NCBI RefSeq assembly: GCF_009720865.1
Contig: NZ_WNLA01000009.1
Location: forward strand, 1-64,000
Direction: 5' to 3'
From: Pseudoduganella ginsengisoli
Lineage (GTDB): Bacteria; Pseudomonadota; Gammaproteobacteria; Burkholderiales; Burkholderiaceae_D
Length of the DNA: 64,000 bases
Below the pieces are notes generated by a model. The model was not told where the DNA came from and did no database searches. It saw only the letters and a list, made by a program, of their open reading frames with translations. The translations under genes were made by a program, and so were the position numbers. This document shows positions 33,088 to 41,797 of this stretch, one piece after another; position 1 is the first letter of the stretch, and every line of letters starts with the position of its first letter.

Positions 33088-35373
33088 ATGAGCAACCCGC
33101 CCATCCGTCATATTCATCTTCTAGGCTTTATCGAAGAGGTTCGCCATATTCACACAAATATGCCAGACCGTCGTTTTTGCTTCCTGCTGGGAGCTGGTGC
33201 ATCTAAGATGTCCAGCATTCCAACGGCTGGCGAACTTGGCCTTGAGTGGTTAAAGAAAATTCACAAAGAGCGTGGCGGAATTGCCGAGAATTTTGGGCAA
33301 TGGCTCAGCGAAGGAGCGCACGGGATCGACGGCCTTCCGCCTGGTACCAGCGTTGCAGATATTACTTCGTTCGCGGCTGCATACCCAGCCATTTACCAGG
33401 CGAAATGGAGTCATGACCGCGCTCAAGGTCATGCTGAGCTTGAGCGCCATATCGAGGCAGCTACACCCAGTTATGGTTATTACGCGCTGGCGGAAATTCT
33501 GAATTCCGATAGTCCTGATTCGCCGTCACGTCACAACGTGGTCATTACTCCAAATTTCGACAATCTTCCTGCCGAAACGTTAGGTGCGCTTGGCAAAAAA
33601 ATTCCAATTGTCATCGGTCACAGCGCCATAGCTAATTTTGCACGGCCGACGCTCCGGAGACCGTTGATAATTAAGTTTCACCATGACTTTTTGCTGGGGC
33701 CCAAAAGTTCACCAACGGAAGTAGACGACATGGACAAAGGGTATTCCAAAGCCTTGGTGGAAATCTTTCGCCTTTACACACCTATCGTCATTGGTTACGG
33801 TGGGAATGATGGTTCGTTGATGAAATTACTTGAGGAGCTTCCCTCCGAATCTATTCCCGGCGGCATTCAATGGTGCTGGCGCAAGGGGGACCCGCCAAGT
33901 GACCGGATTAAGGCTGTCGTTGCAGCACAGGCGGGGGCACTAATCGAAATCCCTGGGTTCGATGAATTGATGGCGCTACTAGAGGAGCCGTTTGGAAATG
34001 TCTTTAATCCCGATAAATTGTGCGAGCGCGCAGATCTGCGCGCACAAGAACTTAGAAAAGCAAAAGAGCGCCTGACCGAGAAAGCTGAAGGTGACATTTC
34101 CGGTTCTTCTGCTTCCCTTGAACTAAGTGGAGGAGTCCCTAGTCAGAACGTTACCGCGACAGCTAGCGCTGAATCTTCAGCGGTACTTGACGCTCTGAAT
34201 GTCAGGGTACCTCTCTCCAATCTGACTGAACCAGAGAAGTCAGGTCCATCAGCTTGGTGGCATTGGCAGAAGCGCATCAATGTAGCGACGGACGCAATTG
34301 AAAAAGAACGATTGTACAAAGAAGGTCTTGACGCGGTCGGAAATGTGCCTCAATTACTTAGTCAGTATGCAATTTTCCTTCACACCCAGCTAAATGACAC
34401 TGCACGGGCGCAGGACTATTTCCTGAGGGCTATCGCTGCTGACCCCACTAATGCTAATTATTTGGGCAACTACGCAAGATTTCTGAGAGCACTGGATAAA
34501 GATGACGCATTGATAGGCGAATTTTATCGAAAAGCTATTGCAGCAGATGCAAACCATGCCCGCAACCTTGGTAGCTATGCAATCTTTCTTACAGAGAAAC
34601 TGAACGATGATGTGCAGGCTGAAGAGTATTTTTTGAAGGCAATCGCCGTAGACCCTAGCAACGTCACCAATCTTGGCAATTACGCGCTTTTTCTTGAGAA
34701 GCGGCGGAACGATGATGCAAAGGCTGAGGAATACTATCTGAGGGCTATCGGTGAAGATCCCAACCACGCTCACACCCTTGGTAACTACGCATCATTCCTT
34801 GCAAAGCGGGGCAATGACATTTCGCGGGCGGAGGATTTCTATCGAAAAGCAATTGCTGCAGATAACGGCAACGCAGCAACTCTCGGCAGGTATGCACTCT
34901 TCCTCAAAAAGTGGCGTAATGATGAAGTAAGTGCCGAGGAATACTTTCTGAAGGCTATTGCTGCGGCTCCCGATAACCCGGACAATCTCATAAACTATGC
35001 TCAATTCTTGATTGCCGTTGCAAGGTTCAACGATGCGGCTGTGGTTGCCGCACATGCCTCAGCTTTATTAGCAAATGAGGTGACTATGAGGGCCTGTGAA
35101 CTGGCATTTTCGTGTTGGCTAATTGCGTTGGTTACCGGAAAAGATGGGCTACCGGCAATTGGGCGTCTCAAAGCGATCCTTCTGTGCAGTTTTGAGCGCA
35201 CTTCTTGGAGTTTCGACGATGTGTTGGGAGCTTGCGCACCTAAGCTCACACCTGACCAAAACAGGCTGGCCAATAAATTGGCCGCTGCCATCTTAGATGC
35301 ATCCAAACTGGTGGATCTCGATGTTGAGCTGGATTGGAATAAGGTTCAACCTATTTCCTTAGATGAGCCCTAG
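33088..35373 (+). CDS. SIR2-like NADase domain fused to TPR repeats, likely antiphage defence
   Basis: A 761-residue protein. The N-terminal part (about 1-260) is a SIR2-like domain: RRFCFLLGAGASKMSSIPTAGEL (glycines and Ser of the GAGAS loop, residues 35-39), VVITPNFDNLPAE (Asn 156, Asp 158), IIKFHHDF (His 198/199) and VIGYGGNDGSLMKLLEEL. The usual SGIP and HGD spellings are altered (SSIP, HHD). The C-terminal part (about 415-670) holds about six 35-residue TPR-like repeats of the form EEYFLKAIAVDPSNVTNLGNYALFLEKRRNDDAKA. SIR2 proteins of this kind deplete NAD+ during phage infection. Base composition is clearly AT-richer than both neighbours. No second defence gene lies beside it. The start has only a weak ribosome site. 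Confidence 0.85.
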   Translation: MSNPPIRHIHLLGFIEEVRHIHTNMPDRRFCFLLGAGASKMSSIPTAGELGLEWLKKIHKERGGIAENFGQWLSEGAHGIDGLPPGTSVADITSFAAAYPAIYQAKWSHDRAQGHAELERHIEAATPSYGYYALAEILNSDSPDSPSRHNVVITPNFDNLPAETLGALGKKIPIVIGHSAIANFARPTLRRPLIIKFHHDFLLGPKSSPTEVDDMDKGYSKALVEIFRLYTPIVIGYGGNDGSLMKLLEELPSESIPGGIQWCWRKGDPPSDRIKAVVAAQAGALIEIPGFDELMALLEEPFGNVFNPDKLCERADLRAQELRKAKERLTEKAEGDISGSSASLELSGGVPSQNVTATASAESSAVLDALNVRVPLSNLTEPEKSGPSAWWHWQKRINVATDAIEKERLYKEGLDAVGNVPQLLSQYAIFLHTQLNDTARAQDYFLRAIAADPTNANYLGNYARFLRALDKDDALIGEFYRKAIAADANHARNLGSYAIFLTEKLNDDVQAEEYFLKAIAVDPSNVTNLGNYALFLEKRRNDDAKAEEYYLRAIGEDPNHAHTLGNYASFLAKRGNDISRAEDFYRKAIAADNGNAATLGRYALFLKKWRNDEVSAEEYFLKAIAAAPDNPDNLINYAQFLIAVARFNDAAVVAAHASALLANEVTMRACELAFSCWLIALVTGKDGLPAIGRLKAILLCSFERTSWSFDDVLGACAPKLTPDQNRLANKLAAAILDASKLVDLDVELDWNKVQPISLDEP

Positions 35374-35450
35374 CCGTGTTCTTAAAGTGAAAAGTCTGCA
35401 TCAGTCGGGCACTACATGCGAAGCTATGCATCGCTACAAAGAAAGGGTGT

Positions 35451-35483
35451 AAAAACGCCGGCCCGGTTTCCCAGGGCCGGCGT
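35451..35483 (-). terminator. Rho-independent terminator of the acyl-CoA reductase gene
   Basis: ACGCCGGCCC (35455-35464) / GGGCCGGCGT (35474-35483), 10-bp perfect stem; T run on the minus strand (35451-35455). Confidence 0.85.
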
Positions 35484-35512
35484 CAGCAGGCATACGCTTC
35501 AGGCGGCAAAGC

Positions 35513-37501
35513 TTAGAAATGCACCCCGCGCAGCAATTGCTGCATGGCGATCTGCTCCGACGACATTTGCGGCGCCTTCTTGCCATCCACGCCCTTGGCG
35601 GCTTCCGAATCCGGGAACATGCGGAACGTGGTGTTCAGCACGATCTGCGCCACGCGCGGCATCAGCGCGTGCAATACCTGGCCAAAGATACCCACGCGGG
35701 TGGCAATGCGCACCGGCTTCCACACGATGGCTTCCGCGATCAGGTCGCCTGCTTCTTCCGGCGACAGGGTCGGCACGTTCTGGTAGATCTTGGTTGGTGC
35801 AATCATCGGCGTGCGCACCAGCGGCATGTTGATGGTGGTGAACTTGATGCCCAGGTCTTGCAGTTCAGACGACGCGCAGCGGGTCCACGCGTCCAGCGCG
35901 GCTTTCGAGGCCACATACGCGGAGAAACGCGGCGCATTGGTCAGCACGCCGATCGAGGAAATGTTGATCACGTGGCCGCGTTTCTTTGCCGTCATCGATG
36001 GCATCAGCGCCATCGTCAAACGCAGCGCACCAAAGTAATTCAACTGCATCGTGCGTTCGAAGTCGTGGAAGCGGTCATACGATGATTCAATTGCGCGGCG
36101 GATCGAACGGCCCGCATTGTTGACCAGCACATCGACGCCGCCATGGTTTTCCAGCAGCACTTTGGCGAAGCGGTCGATATCGGCCATGTCGGACAAGTCG
36201 GCCGCATACGTGATCAGCTCGAAGCCGCGCTCTTCCACTTCTTTCTTCGCTTCCGCCAGCTTGGCTTCATCGCGGCCGCAAATAATCGTGATGGCGCCGG
36301 CTTCCGCCAGCTTGTGGGCAGCGGCCAGGCCGATGCCGGACGAACCGCCCGTCACCAGCACGACCTTGCCGGCCACCTGGCCGCGCAGCGTGTGGTCGAT
36401 GAACAGGTCCGGGTCCAGGTTGCGTTCCCAGTAATCCCATACGGGCGCCGCGTAGCTTTCTAGCGGCGGGCACGAAATGCCCGTGCCTTTCAATGCCTTG
36501 GCCGTATCGCGGTTGTCGAAGCGGGTAGGGTAGTTGATGAAGCCCATCAAGTCTGGCGGCAGGCCCAGGTCTTTCATGACGGCATCGCGCACGCGGCGCA
36601 CCGGCGTCAGCGCCATCACGCCTTTCTTGATGGATTTTGGAATAAAGCCAAACAGCGCCGCATTGATGCGGATACTCATGGTCGGCGCATGCGCAGCGCG
36701 GCAGAAGATATTCAATACTTCGCCCACGCGCAGCGGTTCCGGGTCCGTCAGGTGGAATGCGCGGCCATCCAGATCCGGCTGGTGCGAAATGTGGTGCATG
36801 GCGTTGACCACATAATCAACCGGCACGATATTAATGCGGCCACCTTCAATACCAATGGTGGGCATCCATGGCGGCAGTAATTGGCGGATGCGCTGGATCA
36901 GCTTGAAGAAATAATACGGACCGTCGATTTTATCCATTTCGCCGGTCTTGGAATCGCCCACGACCATGCCGGGGCGATATACGCGCCACGCGCCTTTGGT
37001 TTCCTGGCGGACGATTTTTTCAGATTCGTGTTTGGTGGCGAAATAGGGATGGTCGAGGTTTTCTGCCTCGTCAAACATATCTTCGCGGAAAATGCCTTCA
37101 AACATGCCGGCAGCGGCAATCGAGCTCACGTGGTGCAGGATGCCGGCCTGGATCGCATTGGCGAATTCCACTGTATTGCGGGTGCCTTCGACATTGACGG
37201 CCATTTGTTCATCGGCATCGGCCAGCATGTCATAAATGGCGGCCAGATGATAAAAATGATCGATATTCTTGCTCAGTTGCTTGATATCGTCTTTGGAGAC
37301 ACCCAGTTTAGGACTACGCAAATCGCCGAATACGGGAATAGCACGCGCTTTACTGACACCCCAGTATTCGTAGAGCGCTGGCAGCTTGTCGCTGCTGCTT
37401 TCACGCATCAGGAAATAGACTACGCTGCCTTTCTTTTCCAGCAGTTTCCTGACCAGGCGTTTGCCGATAAATCCAGTCGCTCCGGTAACAAAGTATTGCA
37501 T
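35513..37501 (-). CDS. Two-domain fatty acyl-CoA reductase, Maqu_2220-like
   Basis: A 662-residue protein made of two fused short-chain dehydrogenase domains. The first opens MQYFVTGATGFIGKRL (Rossmann glycines 7, 10, 13) and has the catalytic pair Tyr 153-Lys 157 (HPYFATKHESEK). The second opens VTGGSSGIG (384-391) and has Ser 515/516 and Tyr 529-Lys 533 (SAYVASKAALDA). From memory, sequence and length closely follow the 661-residue Maqu_2220 reductase of Marinobacter, which turns fatty acyl-CoA or acyl-ACP into fatty alcohol with NADPH in two steps. It is divergent from the phasin gene. Wax-ester or fatty-alcohol synthesis is inferred; no wax synthase is seen in the window. Confidence 0.88.
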   Translation of the reverse strand: MQYFVTGATGFIGKRLVRKLLEKKGSVVYFLMRESSSDKLPALYEYWGVSKARAIPVFGDLRSPKLGVSKDDIKQLSKNIDHFYHLAAIYDMLADADEQMAVNVEGTRNTVEFANAIQAGILHHVSSIAAAGMFEGIFREDMFDEAENLDHPYFATKHESEKIVRQETKGAWRVYRPGMVVGDSKTGEMDKIDGPYYFFKLIQRIRQLLPPWMPTIGIEGGRINIVPVDYVVNAMHHISHQPDLDGRAFHLTDPEPLRVGEVLNIFCRAAHAPTMSIRINAALFGFIPKSIKKGVMALTPVRRVRDAVMKDLGLPPDLMGFINYPTRFDNRDTAKALKGTGISCPPLESYAAPVWDYWERNLDPDLFIDHTLRGQVAGKVVLVTGGSSGIGLAAAHKLAEAGAITIICGRDEAKLAEAKKEVEERGFELITYAADLSDMADIDRFAKVLLENHGGVDVLVNNAGRSIRRAIESSYDRFHDFERTMQLNYFGALRLTMALMPSMTAKKRGHVINISSIGVLTNAPRFSAYVASKAALDAWTRCASSELQDLGIKFTTINMPLVRTPMIAPTKIYQNVPTLSPEEAGDLIAEAIVWKPVRIATRVGIFGQVLHALMPRVAQIVLNTTFRMFPDSEAAKGVDGKKAPQMSSEQIAMQQLLRGVHF

Positions 37502-37697
37502 TAAGTCTCTCCTTTATTCTTAAGTATCGACAACCCAGCAATCATTACAGGACAGGCAACAATTGGCAAGCACTGTTGCTCGGTTCATTAGAACGCCTAC
37601 TCTACCCCATTAGAAGCCCATCTCTAGAAATGACCCCTAAAATGTTTTCATCGCAAGGAACGATCCGATTAAACGAAAGACTCTTTAGGAGCTTACT

Positions 37698-38333
37698 ATG
37701 GCAAAGAAACTGAAATCCCTGGCAGCAAAAGAAGACGACAAGCAACTGGCAAGTGCAGTGCGTAACTCCGCACAACAAATCTGGCAAGCCGGCCTGGGTG
37801 CATTCGCTAAAGCTCAGGAAGAAGGCGGCCGCGTTTTTGCCAAGCTGGTAAAAGAAGGCACCGCGTTGCAAAAGCGTACCCGTGATCTGGCCGAAGATAA
37901 AGTATCTGAAGTGCGCGAAACCGTGAGCGGCGTTGGCAAGCAGGCTGCCGGTTCGTGGGACAAGCTGGAGCAAGTGTTTGAAGAGCGCGTTTCCCGCGCC
38001 CTGGGCTCGATCGGCGTGCCAACCCAGAAAGACGTTCAAGAATTGAACAAGCGCGTTGAAGCGCTGACCAAGGCCGTGGAAGAACTGACCGGCAAGAAGA
38101 TCGTTGTTGCTGCCGCCAAGCCTGCTGCGAAAGCTGCCAAGCCTGCTGCTGCCAAGAAGCCTGCCGCCAAAAAAGCTGCCGCGCCGAAAGCCGAAGCGCC
38201 AGCCAAAAAGCCAGCGGCCCGCAAGCCTGCGGCCAAGAAAGCTGCCGCACCGAAAGCTGCTGCCGCGCCTAAAGCTGCCGCCATTGCTTTCCCAACCGCC
38301 GCTTCCGTCAGCGAAGCCGCCAAGGCAGCTTAA
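37698..38333 (+). CDS. Phasin family protein with histone-like tail
   Basis: A 211-residue protein. The N-terminal half (about 10-125) is a phasin-type helical domain (RNSAQQIWQAGLGAFAKAQEEGGRVFAKLVKEGTALQKRTRDLAEDKV, VGKQAAGSWDKLEQVFEERVSRALGSIGVPTQKDVQELNKRVEALTKAVEEL). The C-terminal half is a Lys/Ala/Pro tail (AAKKPAAKKAAAPKAEAPAKKPAARKPAAKKA) like histone H1 and PhaF of Pseudomonas, which coats polyhydroxyalkanoate granules and ties them to the nucleoid. AGGAG precedes the ATG and two hairpins follow the stop. No PHA synthase gene is in the window. Confidence 0.92.
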   Translation: MAKKLKSLAAKEDDKQLASAVRNSAQQIWQAGLGAFAKAQEEGGRVFAKLVKEGTALQKRTRDLAEDKVSEVRETVSGVGKQAAGSWDKLEQVFEERVSRALGSIGVPTQKDVQELNKRVEALTKAVEELTGKKIVVAAAKPAAKAAKPAAAKKPAAKKAAAPKAEAPAKKPAARKPAAKKAAAPKAAAAPKAAAIAFPTAASVSEAAKAA

Positions 38334-38350
38334 GCAGGCCGTACTACAAG

Positions 38351-38400
38351 TTCCCTCGGTCCTCCTCCCCCGGCCCGCTTGCGGGCCGGGTCCGAGGGAA
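38351..38400 (+). terminator. Long two-part hairpin terminator of the phasin gene
   Basis: Outer stem TTCCCTCGG (38351-38359) / CCGAGGGAA (38392-38400); inner stem CCCGGCCCGC / GCGGGCCGGG (38369-38390). Followed by TTTGC. Confidence 0.8.
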
Positions 38401-38408
38401 TTTGCTAC

Positions 38409-38431
38409 AGGCCTGCCGCGTGCGGGCCTTT
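38409..38431 (+). terminator. Second hairpin terminator of the phasin gene
   Basis: AGGCCTGC (38409-38416) pairs imperfectly with GCGGGCCT (38422-38429), followed by TTTTG. Acts as backup of the hairpin just before it. Confidence 0.6.
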
Positions 38432-38469
38432 TGCGTTTTCGGCCGCTTATCCGGCATTAATGGAATTAC

Positions 38470-39699
38470 ATGCCCGCAGAACAGAAACAACAAGATAACG
38501 AGACGAAGCCACCGGTGAAAATCGGGCTGGCGCTGGCAGGTGGCGGTCCGCTTGCCGTGGTATATGAAATCGGTGCGCTGGCTGCCATTGCGGAAGCCAT
38601 CGAAGGACTGGATTTAAATAAGGCCGACATTTACGTCGGCGTCAGCGCCGGGGCCGTGATTACGTCCGCCCTGGCCAATGGCGTAACGCCGCACCAGATG
38701 TGCCGGCTGTTCGTGGAAAGCGACGTGGAAGCTGCCGAAGGGGCGCTGCTATTCCGTCCGGAAACCCTGCTGCGCCCCGCGCTGCGGGAATTGGCCAAGC
38801 GCGCCCGCACCGTGCCCCGTTTGCTGGCCGGCAGCCTGCTGCACTATGCGCGCAACCGCAAAAGCCTGGCCGGCTCATTCGAGCGCATGAAAGAAGCGCT
38901 GCCTGCCGGCTTCCTGTCAGCGGATTCGCTGGGCCGCTACCTGGAATCTGTATATAGCCAGGCTGGCCGCACCAATGATTTCCGCAAGCTGGGGCGCAAG
39001 CTGATTATTGTCGCCACCGACCTCGATACCGGCAAAGCCGTGCGCTTTGGCGAAGCCGGCTGGGACAGCACGCCGATCTCGACCGCCGTGCAAGCCAGCG
39101 CCGCCGTGCCCGGCTTATTCCCGCCAGTGGAAATCAATGGCCACCATTTTGTCGACGGCGCTTTGCGCAAAACCATGCACTCGTCGATTGCGCTGGAAGA
39201 GGGCGTGGAATTGCTGTTGCTGGTCAATCCCATTGTTCCGTATAACGCCCGCTTTAAAGCCGGTGCAGGCAAGCTGGTGAATGGCGGCCTGATCGACGTG
39301 TTGTCGCAGACTATCCGCTCGATCTTGCATTCGCGGCTGGAAACCGGCCTGGCCAGCTATCAGGTCAGCCATCCGCACGTGGATATATTGTTGTTTCAGC
39401 CCAGTGAAACCGACGCCGAATTATTCTTTACGGCGATGTTCAGCTACAACAACCGGCGCCACACGTGCGAACAAGCCTATCAGCATACGCGCCAGGCATT
39501 GTGGCAACAGCGCCACAACCTGGCCCCGAAACTGGCCCGCCACGGCATGCGCCTGCGGGAATCTGTCTTGCAAGATAAAAGTCTGCGCCTCGTCAGCGAC
39601 CAGCCGCCCCGCAAGTCGTTGCTGGAGCTCGATGCCGCGCTGACTGACCTGGAACGTTACTTGAGGGTGGTTCATGGCGTTGAAGCTCAACAGGAATAG
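38470..39699 (+). CDS. Patatin-like phospholipase
   Basis: A 409-residue protein with the patatin fold. GLALAGGGPLAVVYEIGALAAI forms the oxyanion loop; the nucleophile elbow GVSAGA (Ser about residue 60) and the catalytic Asp in FVDGALRKTM (DGA/DGG motif) are present. Patatin-like enzymes cleave phospholipids or other acyl esters. No signal peptide or membrane helix is seen, so it is probably cytoplasmic and acts on the inner membrane or lipid granules. Its last 26 bases overlap the start of the TetR gene: one operon. Confidence 0.9.
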   Translation: MPAEQKQQDNETKPPVKIGLALAGGGPLAVVYEIGALAAIAEAIEGLDLNKADIYVGVSAGAVITSALANGVTPHQMCRLFVESDVEAAEGALLFRPETLLRPALRELAKRARTVPRLLAGSLLHYARNRKSLAGSFERMKEALPAGFLSADSLGRYLESVYSQAGRTNDFRKLGRKLIIVATDLDTGKAVRFGEAGWDSTPISTAVQASAAVPGLFPPVEINGHHFVDGALRKTMHSSIALEEGVELLLLVNPIVPYNARFKAGAGKLVNGGLIDVLSQTIRSILHSRLETGLASYQVSHPHVDILLFQPSETDAELFFTAMFSYNNRRHTCEQAYQHTRQALWQQRHNLAPKLARHGMRLRESVLQDKSLRLVSDQPPRKSLLELDAALTDLERYLRVVHGVEAQQE

Positions 39700-40426
39700 C
39701 ACTGTGGAAAGCAATGCTTCGGTGTTATCCTTGCATGAAGAAAAACCGATAACGACCACCATGCAACAAAAAGCACCACGACGCACGCGCGAACGCATCC
39801 TGGAATTATCCCTTCGTTTATTTAACGAATTTGGCGAACCGAATATCACGACTACCGTAATTGCGGAAGAAATGAATATTTCGCCGGGTAATCTTTATTA
39901 TCACTTCCGAAATAAAGACGATATTGTCAATTCGATTTTCACGCAATTCGAGGGTGAAATCGAACGGATATTGCAAGTGCCGGATGGCCGCCGTTCGAAT
40001 ATTGAAGACGTGTGGCTGTATTTGCACTTGATGTTTGAATTGATTTGGCGTTACCGCTTCTTTTACCGCGACCTCAATGATTTATTGTCGCGTAACCGCA
40101 AGCTGGAACTGCATTTCAAACAAATCCTCGCGCACAAAATCAAGGTCGCCAAGCAATTATGCGAAGACTTGCGCAGCGAGCAATCGCTGGAAGCTTCCGA
40201 TGCGCAAATCGATGCAATGGCGACTAATATGGTGGTGGTCGCGACGTACTGGCTGTCTTACGAATACGTACGCAATCCGCGTAAATATACGGAGCAGCAA
40301 TCGATGGCCGATGCACTGGCCCGCGGCTGCTACCAGGTGCTGTCGCAGATCGGCCCCTACCTGCGCGGTGAGACGCATTTGCTGTTCCAAAAACTGTCTG
40401 AAGAATACCTAAAAAAACTCACCTAG
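39674..40426 (+). CDS. TetR/AcrR family transcriptional regulator
   Basis: A 250-residue regulator. The TetR helix-turn-helix lies at about residues 35-80 (RTRERILELSLRLFNEFGEPNITTTVIAEEMNISPGNLYYHFRNKDDIVNSIFTQFE); the rest is an all-helical ligand domain ending VLSQIGPYLRGETHLLFQKLSEEYLKKL. The start at 39674 has GAGGGTGG 5 bases upstream and overlaps the patatin stop; an internal ATG at 39761 directly before the HTH is an alternative that lacks a ribosome site. It probably controls the lipid genes around it. Bases around the gene are slightly less GC-rich than its neighbours. Confidence 0.88.
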   Translation: MALKLNRNSTVESNASVLSLHEEKPITTTMQQKAPRRTRERILELSLRLFNEFGEPNITTTVIAEEMNISPGNLYYHFRNKDDIVNSIFTQFEGEIERILQVPDGRRSNIEDVWLYLHLMFELIWRYRFFYRDLNDLLSRNRKLELHFKQILAHKIKVAKQLCEDLRSEQSLEASDAQIDAMATNMVVVATYWLSYEYVRNPRKYTEQQSMADALARGCYQVLSQIGPYLRGETHLLFQKLSEEYLKKLT

Positions 40427-40436
40427 GAGAAGCACC

Positions 40437-41213
40437 ATGGCATGGACCAAATTCCCGTACGCGGATGACGCTTACGTCTACACTGCAGCCAGCCTGAAAA
40501 AGGCGTGGGCGCGCCTGCACGCCAACGATGCGGAAAGCTATCCATCGACCCCGGAACTGGTGCAGGCGTGGATTGCGTACCATGCGGGCGACTTTGAAAA
40601 AGCTGCGGAACTGGGCCTGGCGCAGGGCGTCGATGGTTATTCCGTCGCGAACCGCGCGACCTGCATCTATGCCAATTACCTGGAGAAGAGTGACAAGAAA
40701 AAGCTGGACCTGTACCTGGAAGTAGCGGAGCGCTGCGAACAGCAGCAGGAAGAACAGCCGAAGAATGCGGCCGGCTTTTACTGGCACGCCTATGCGCTGG
40801 GCCGCTACGCGCAGGGCATCTCTGTCGTCAAGGCGCTGTCGCAGGGCATCGGTGCGAAAGTCAAAAACAGCCTGGACACCGCCATCAAGCTGGCGCCCAA
40901 GCACGCGGATGCGCATATTGCACTGGGCAGCTACCACGCGGAAATCGTCGACAAGGTGGGCTCGATGATTGCCGGCCTGACCTATGGCGCGAAAAAAGAA
41001 GAGGGTTACAAGCTGTTCAAGAAGGCAATGGAATTGAATCCCAACAGCGCTATAGCGTATATCGAATATGCGAATGCGCTCGTTATGCTGGACGGCAAGA
41101 AGAAAATGGACGAAGCTGTCGGTTTATATGAAAAGGCGGCCGCACACGAAGCAGCGGACGCCAACGAGCGGCTGGACGTGGAACTGGCCAAATCCGAGCT
41201 AGAGGACGAGTAA
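40437..41213 (+). CDS. TPR-containing hypothetical protein
   Basis: A 258-residue soluble protein with scattered tetratricopeptide-like repeats (AWIAYHAGDFEKAAELGLAQG, LDTAIKLAPKHADAHIALGSYHAEIVDKVGS, YKLFKKAMELNPNSAIAYIEYANALVMLDGKKKMDEAVGLYEKAAAHEA). No enzyme motif is found. It lies 10 bases after the TetR gene and one base before the LOG gene, so the four genes 38470-41763 are probably one operon. It may be a scaffold in lipid metabolism (guess from context). AGGAG 8 bases before the ATG supports the start. Confidence 0.82.
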   Translation: MAWTKFPYADDAYVYTAASLKKAWARLHANDAESYPSTPELVQAWIAYHAGDFEKAAELGLAQGVDGYSVANRATCIYANYLEKSDKKKLDLYLEVAERCEQQQEEQPKNAAGFYWHAYALGRYAQGISVVKALSQGIGAKVKNSLDTAIKLAPKHADAHIALGSYHAEIVDKVGSMIAGLTYGAKKEEGYKLFKKAMELNPNSAIAYIEYANALVMLDGKKKMDEAVGLYEKAAAHEAADANERLDVELAKSELEDE

Positions 41214-41214
41214 C

Positions 41215-41763
41215 TTGCAACAATTGAAATCGATCTGCGTCTATTGCGGCGCCAATGGCGGCGTGTCTCCCCGTTATGCGGAAGAGGCGCGTTCGCTGGC
41301 GCGCGCGCTGGTGGAAGCAAATTTGTCGCTGGTATATGGCGGTGGCAACGTAGGCTTGATGGGCGTGATTGCCGATGAAGTGCTGCGTTTGGGCGGTGAA
41401 GTCACGGGTGTGATCCCGACAGCGCTGGTGGAACGCGAAGTCGGGCACACGGGCCTGACCCGCCAATTCATCGTCAAGGACATGCACGAGCGCAAAGCCA
41501 TGATGGCGCAACTGGCAGACGGTTTCATTGCCATGCCCGGCGGCATGGGGACCATGGAAGAATTGTTTGAAATGCTGACGTGGTCGCAACTGGGCATCCA
41601 TTCCAAGCCAGTGGGCTTGCTGAATGTCGACGGTTTTTACGACCACTTGGTGGGGTTCATCCAACATGCGAAAGAGCAGGGTTTCATTAAGCCGCAGCAT
41701 GCGGAATTGATGATGGTGGACAGTTCACCGGCGGCACTGCTGAAACGGTTCGTTAACCGTTAA
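41215..41763 (+). CDS. LOG family (TIGR00730) nucleotide phosphoribohydrolase
   Basis: A 182-residue Rossmann-like protein. SICVYCGANGGVSPRYAEEARSLARALVEANLSLVYGGGNVGLMGVIADEVLRLGGEVTGVIP and the diagnostic PGGMGTMEELFEMLTWSQLG (PGGxGTxxE) are complete. Such proteins remove ribose 5'-phosphate from nucleotide 5'-monophosphates, including cytokinin precursors. It starts with TTG at 41215, just one base after the TPR gene; GAGGACG serves as ribosome site. Cytoplasmic. Confidence 0.9.
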   Translation: MQQLKSICVYCGANGGVSPRYAEEARSLARALVEANLSLVYGGGNVGLMGVIADEVLRLGGEVTGVIPTALVEREVGHTGLTRQFIVKDMHERKAMMAQLADGFIAMPGGMGTMEELFEMLTWSQLGIHSKPVGLLNVDGFYDHLVGFIQHAKEQGFIKPQHAELMMVDSSPAALLKRFVNR

Positions 41764-41770
41764 GCCGGAT

Positions 41771-41797
41771 GGGGCGCTCAGGCGCCCCACAGTTTTT
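41771..41797 (+). terminator. Hairpin between convergent LOG and YgjP-type genes
   Basis: GGGGCGC (41771-41777), loop TCAG, GCGCCCC (41782-41788), then ACAGTTTTTT. It overlaps the stop of the minus-strand gene and probably ends the plus-strand operon. Confidence 0.5.

Noticed and set aside
34380..35000. Regular 105-base repeats that could look like a CRISPR array
   Set aside because: The period equals 35 codons, the reading frame is open, and the repeats code for TPR units. There are no identical short repeats with unique spacers.
38100..38330. Low-complexity repeats in the phasin gene
   Set aside because: They code for the Lys/Ala/Pro tail common in PhaF-like proteins, so no separate repeat element is called.
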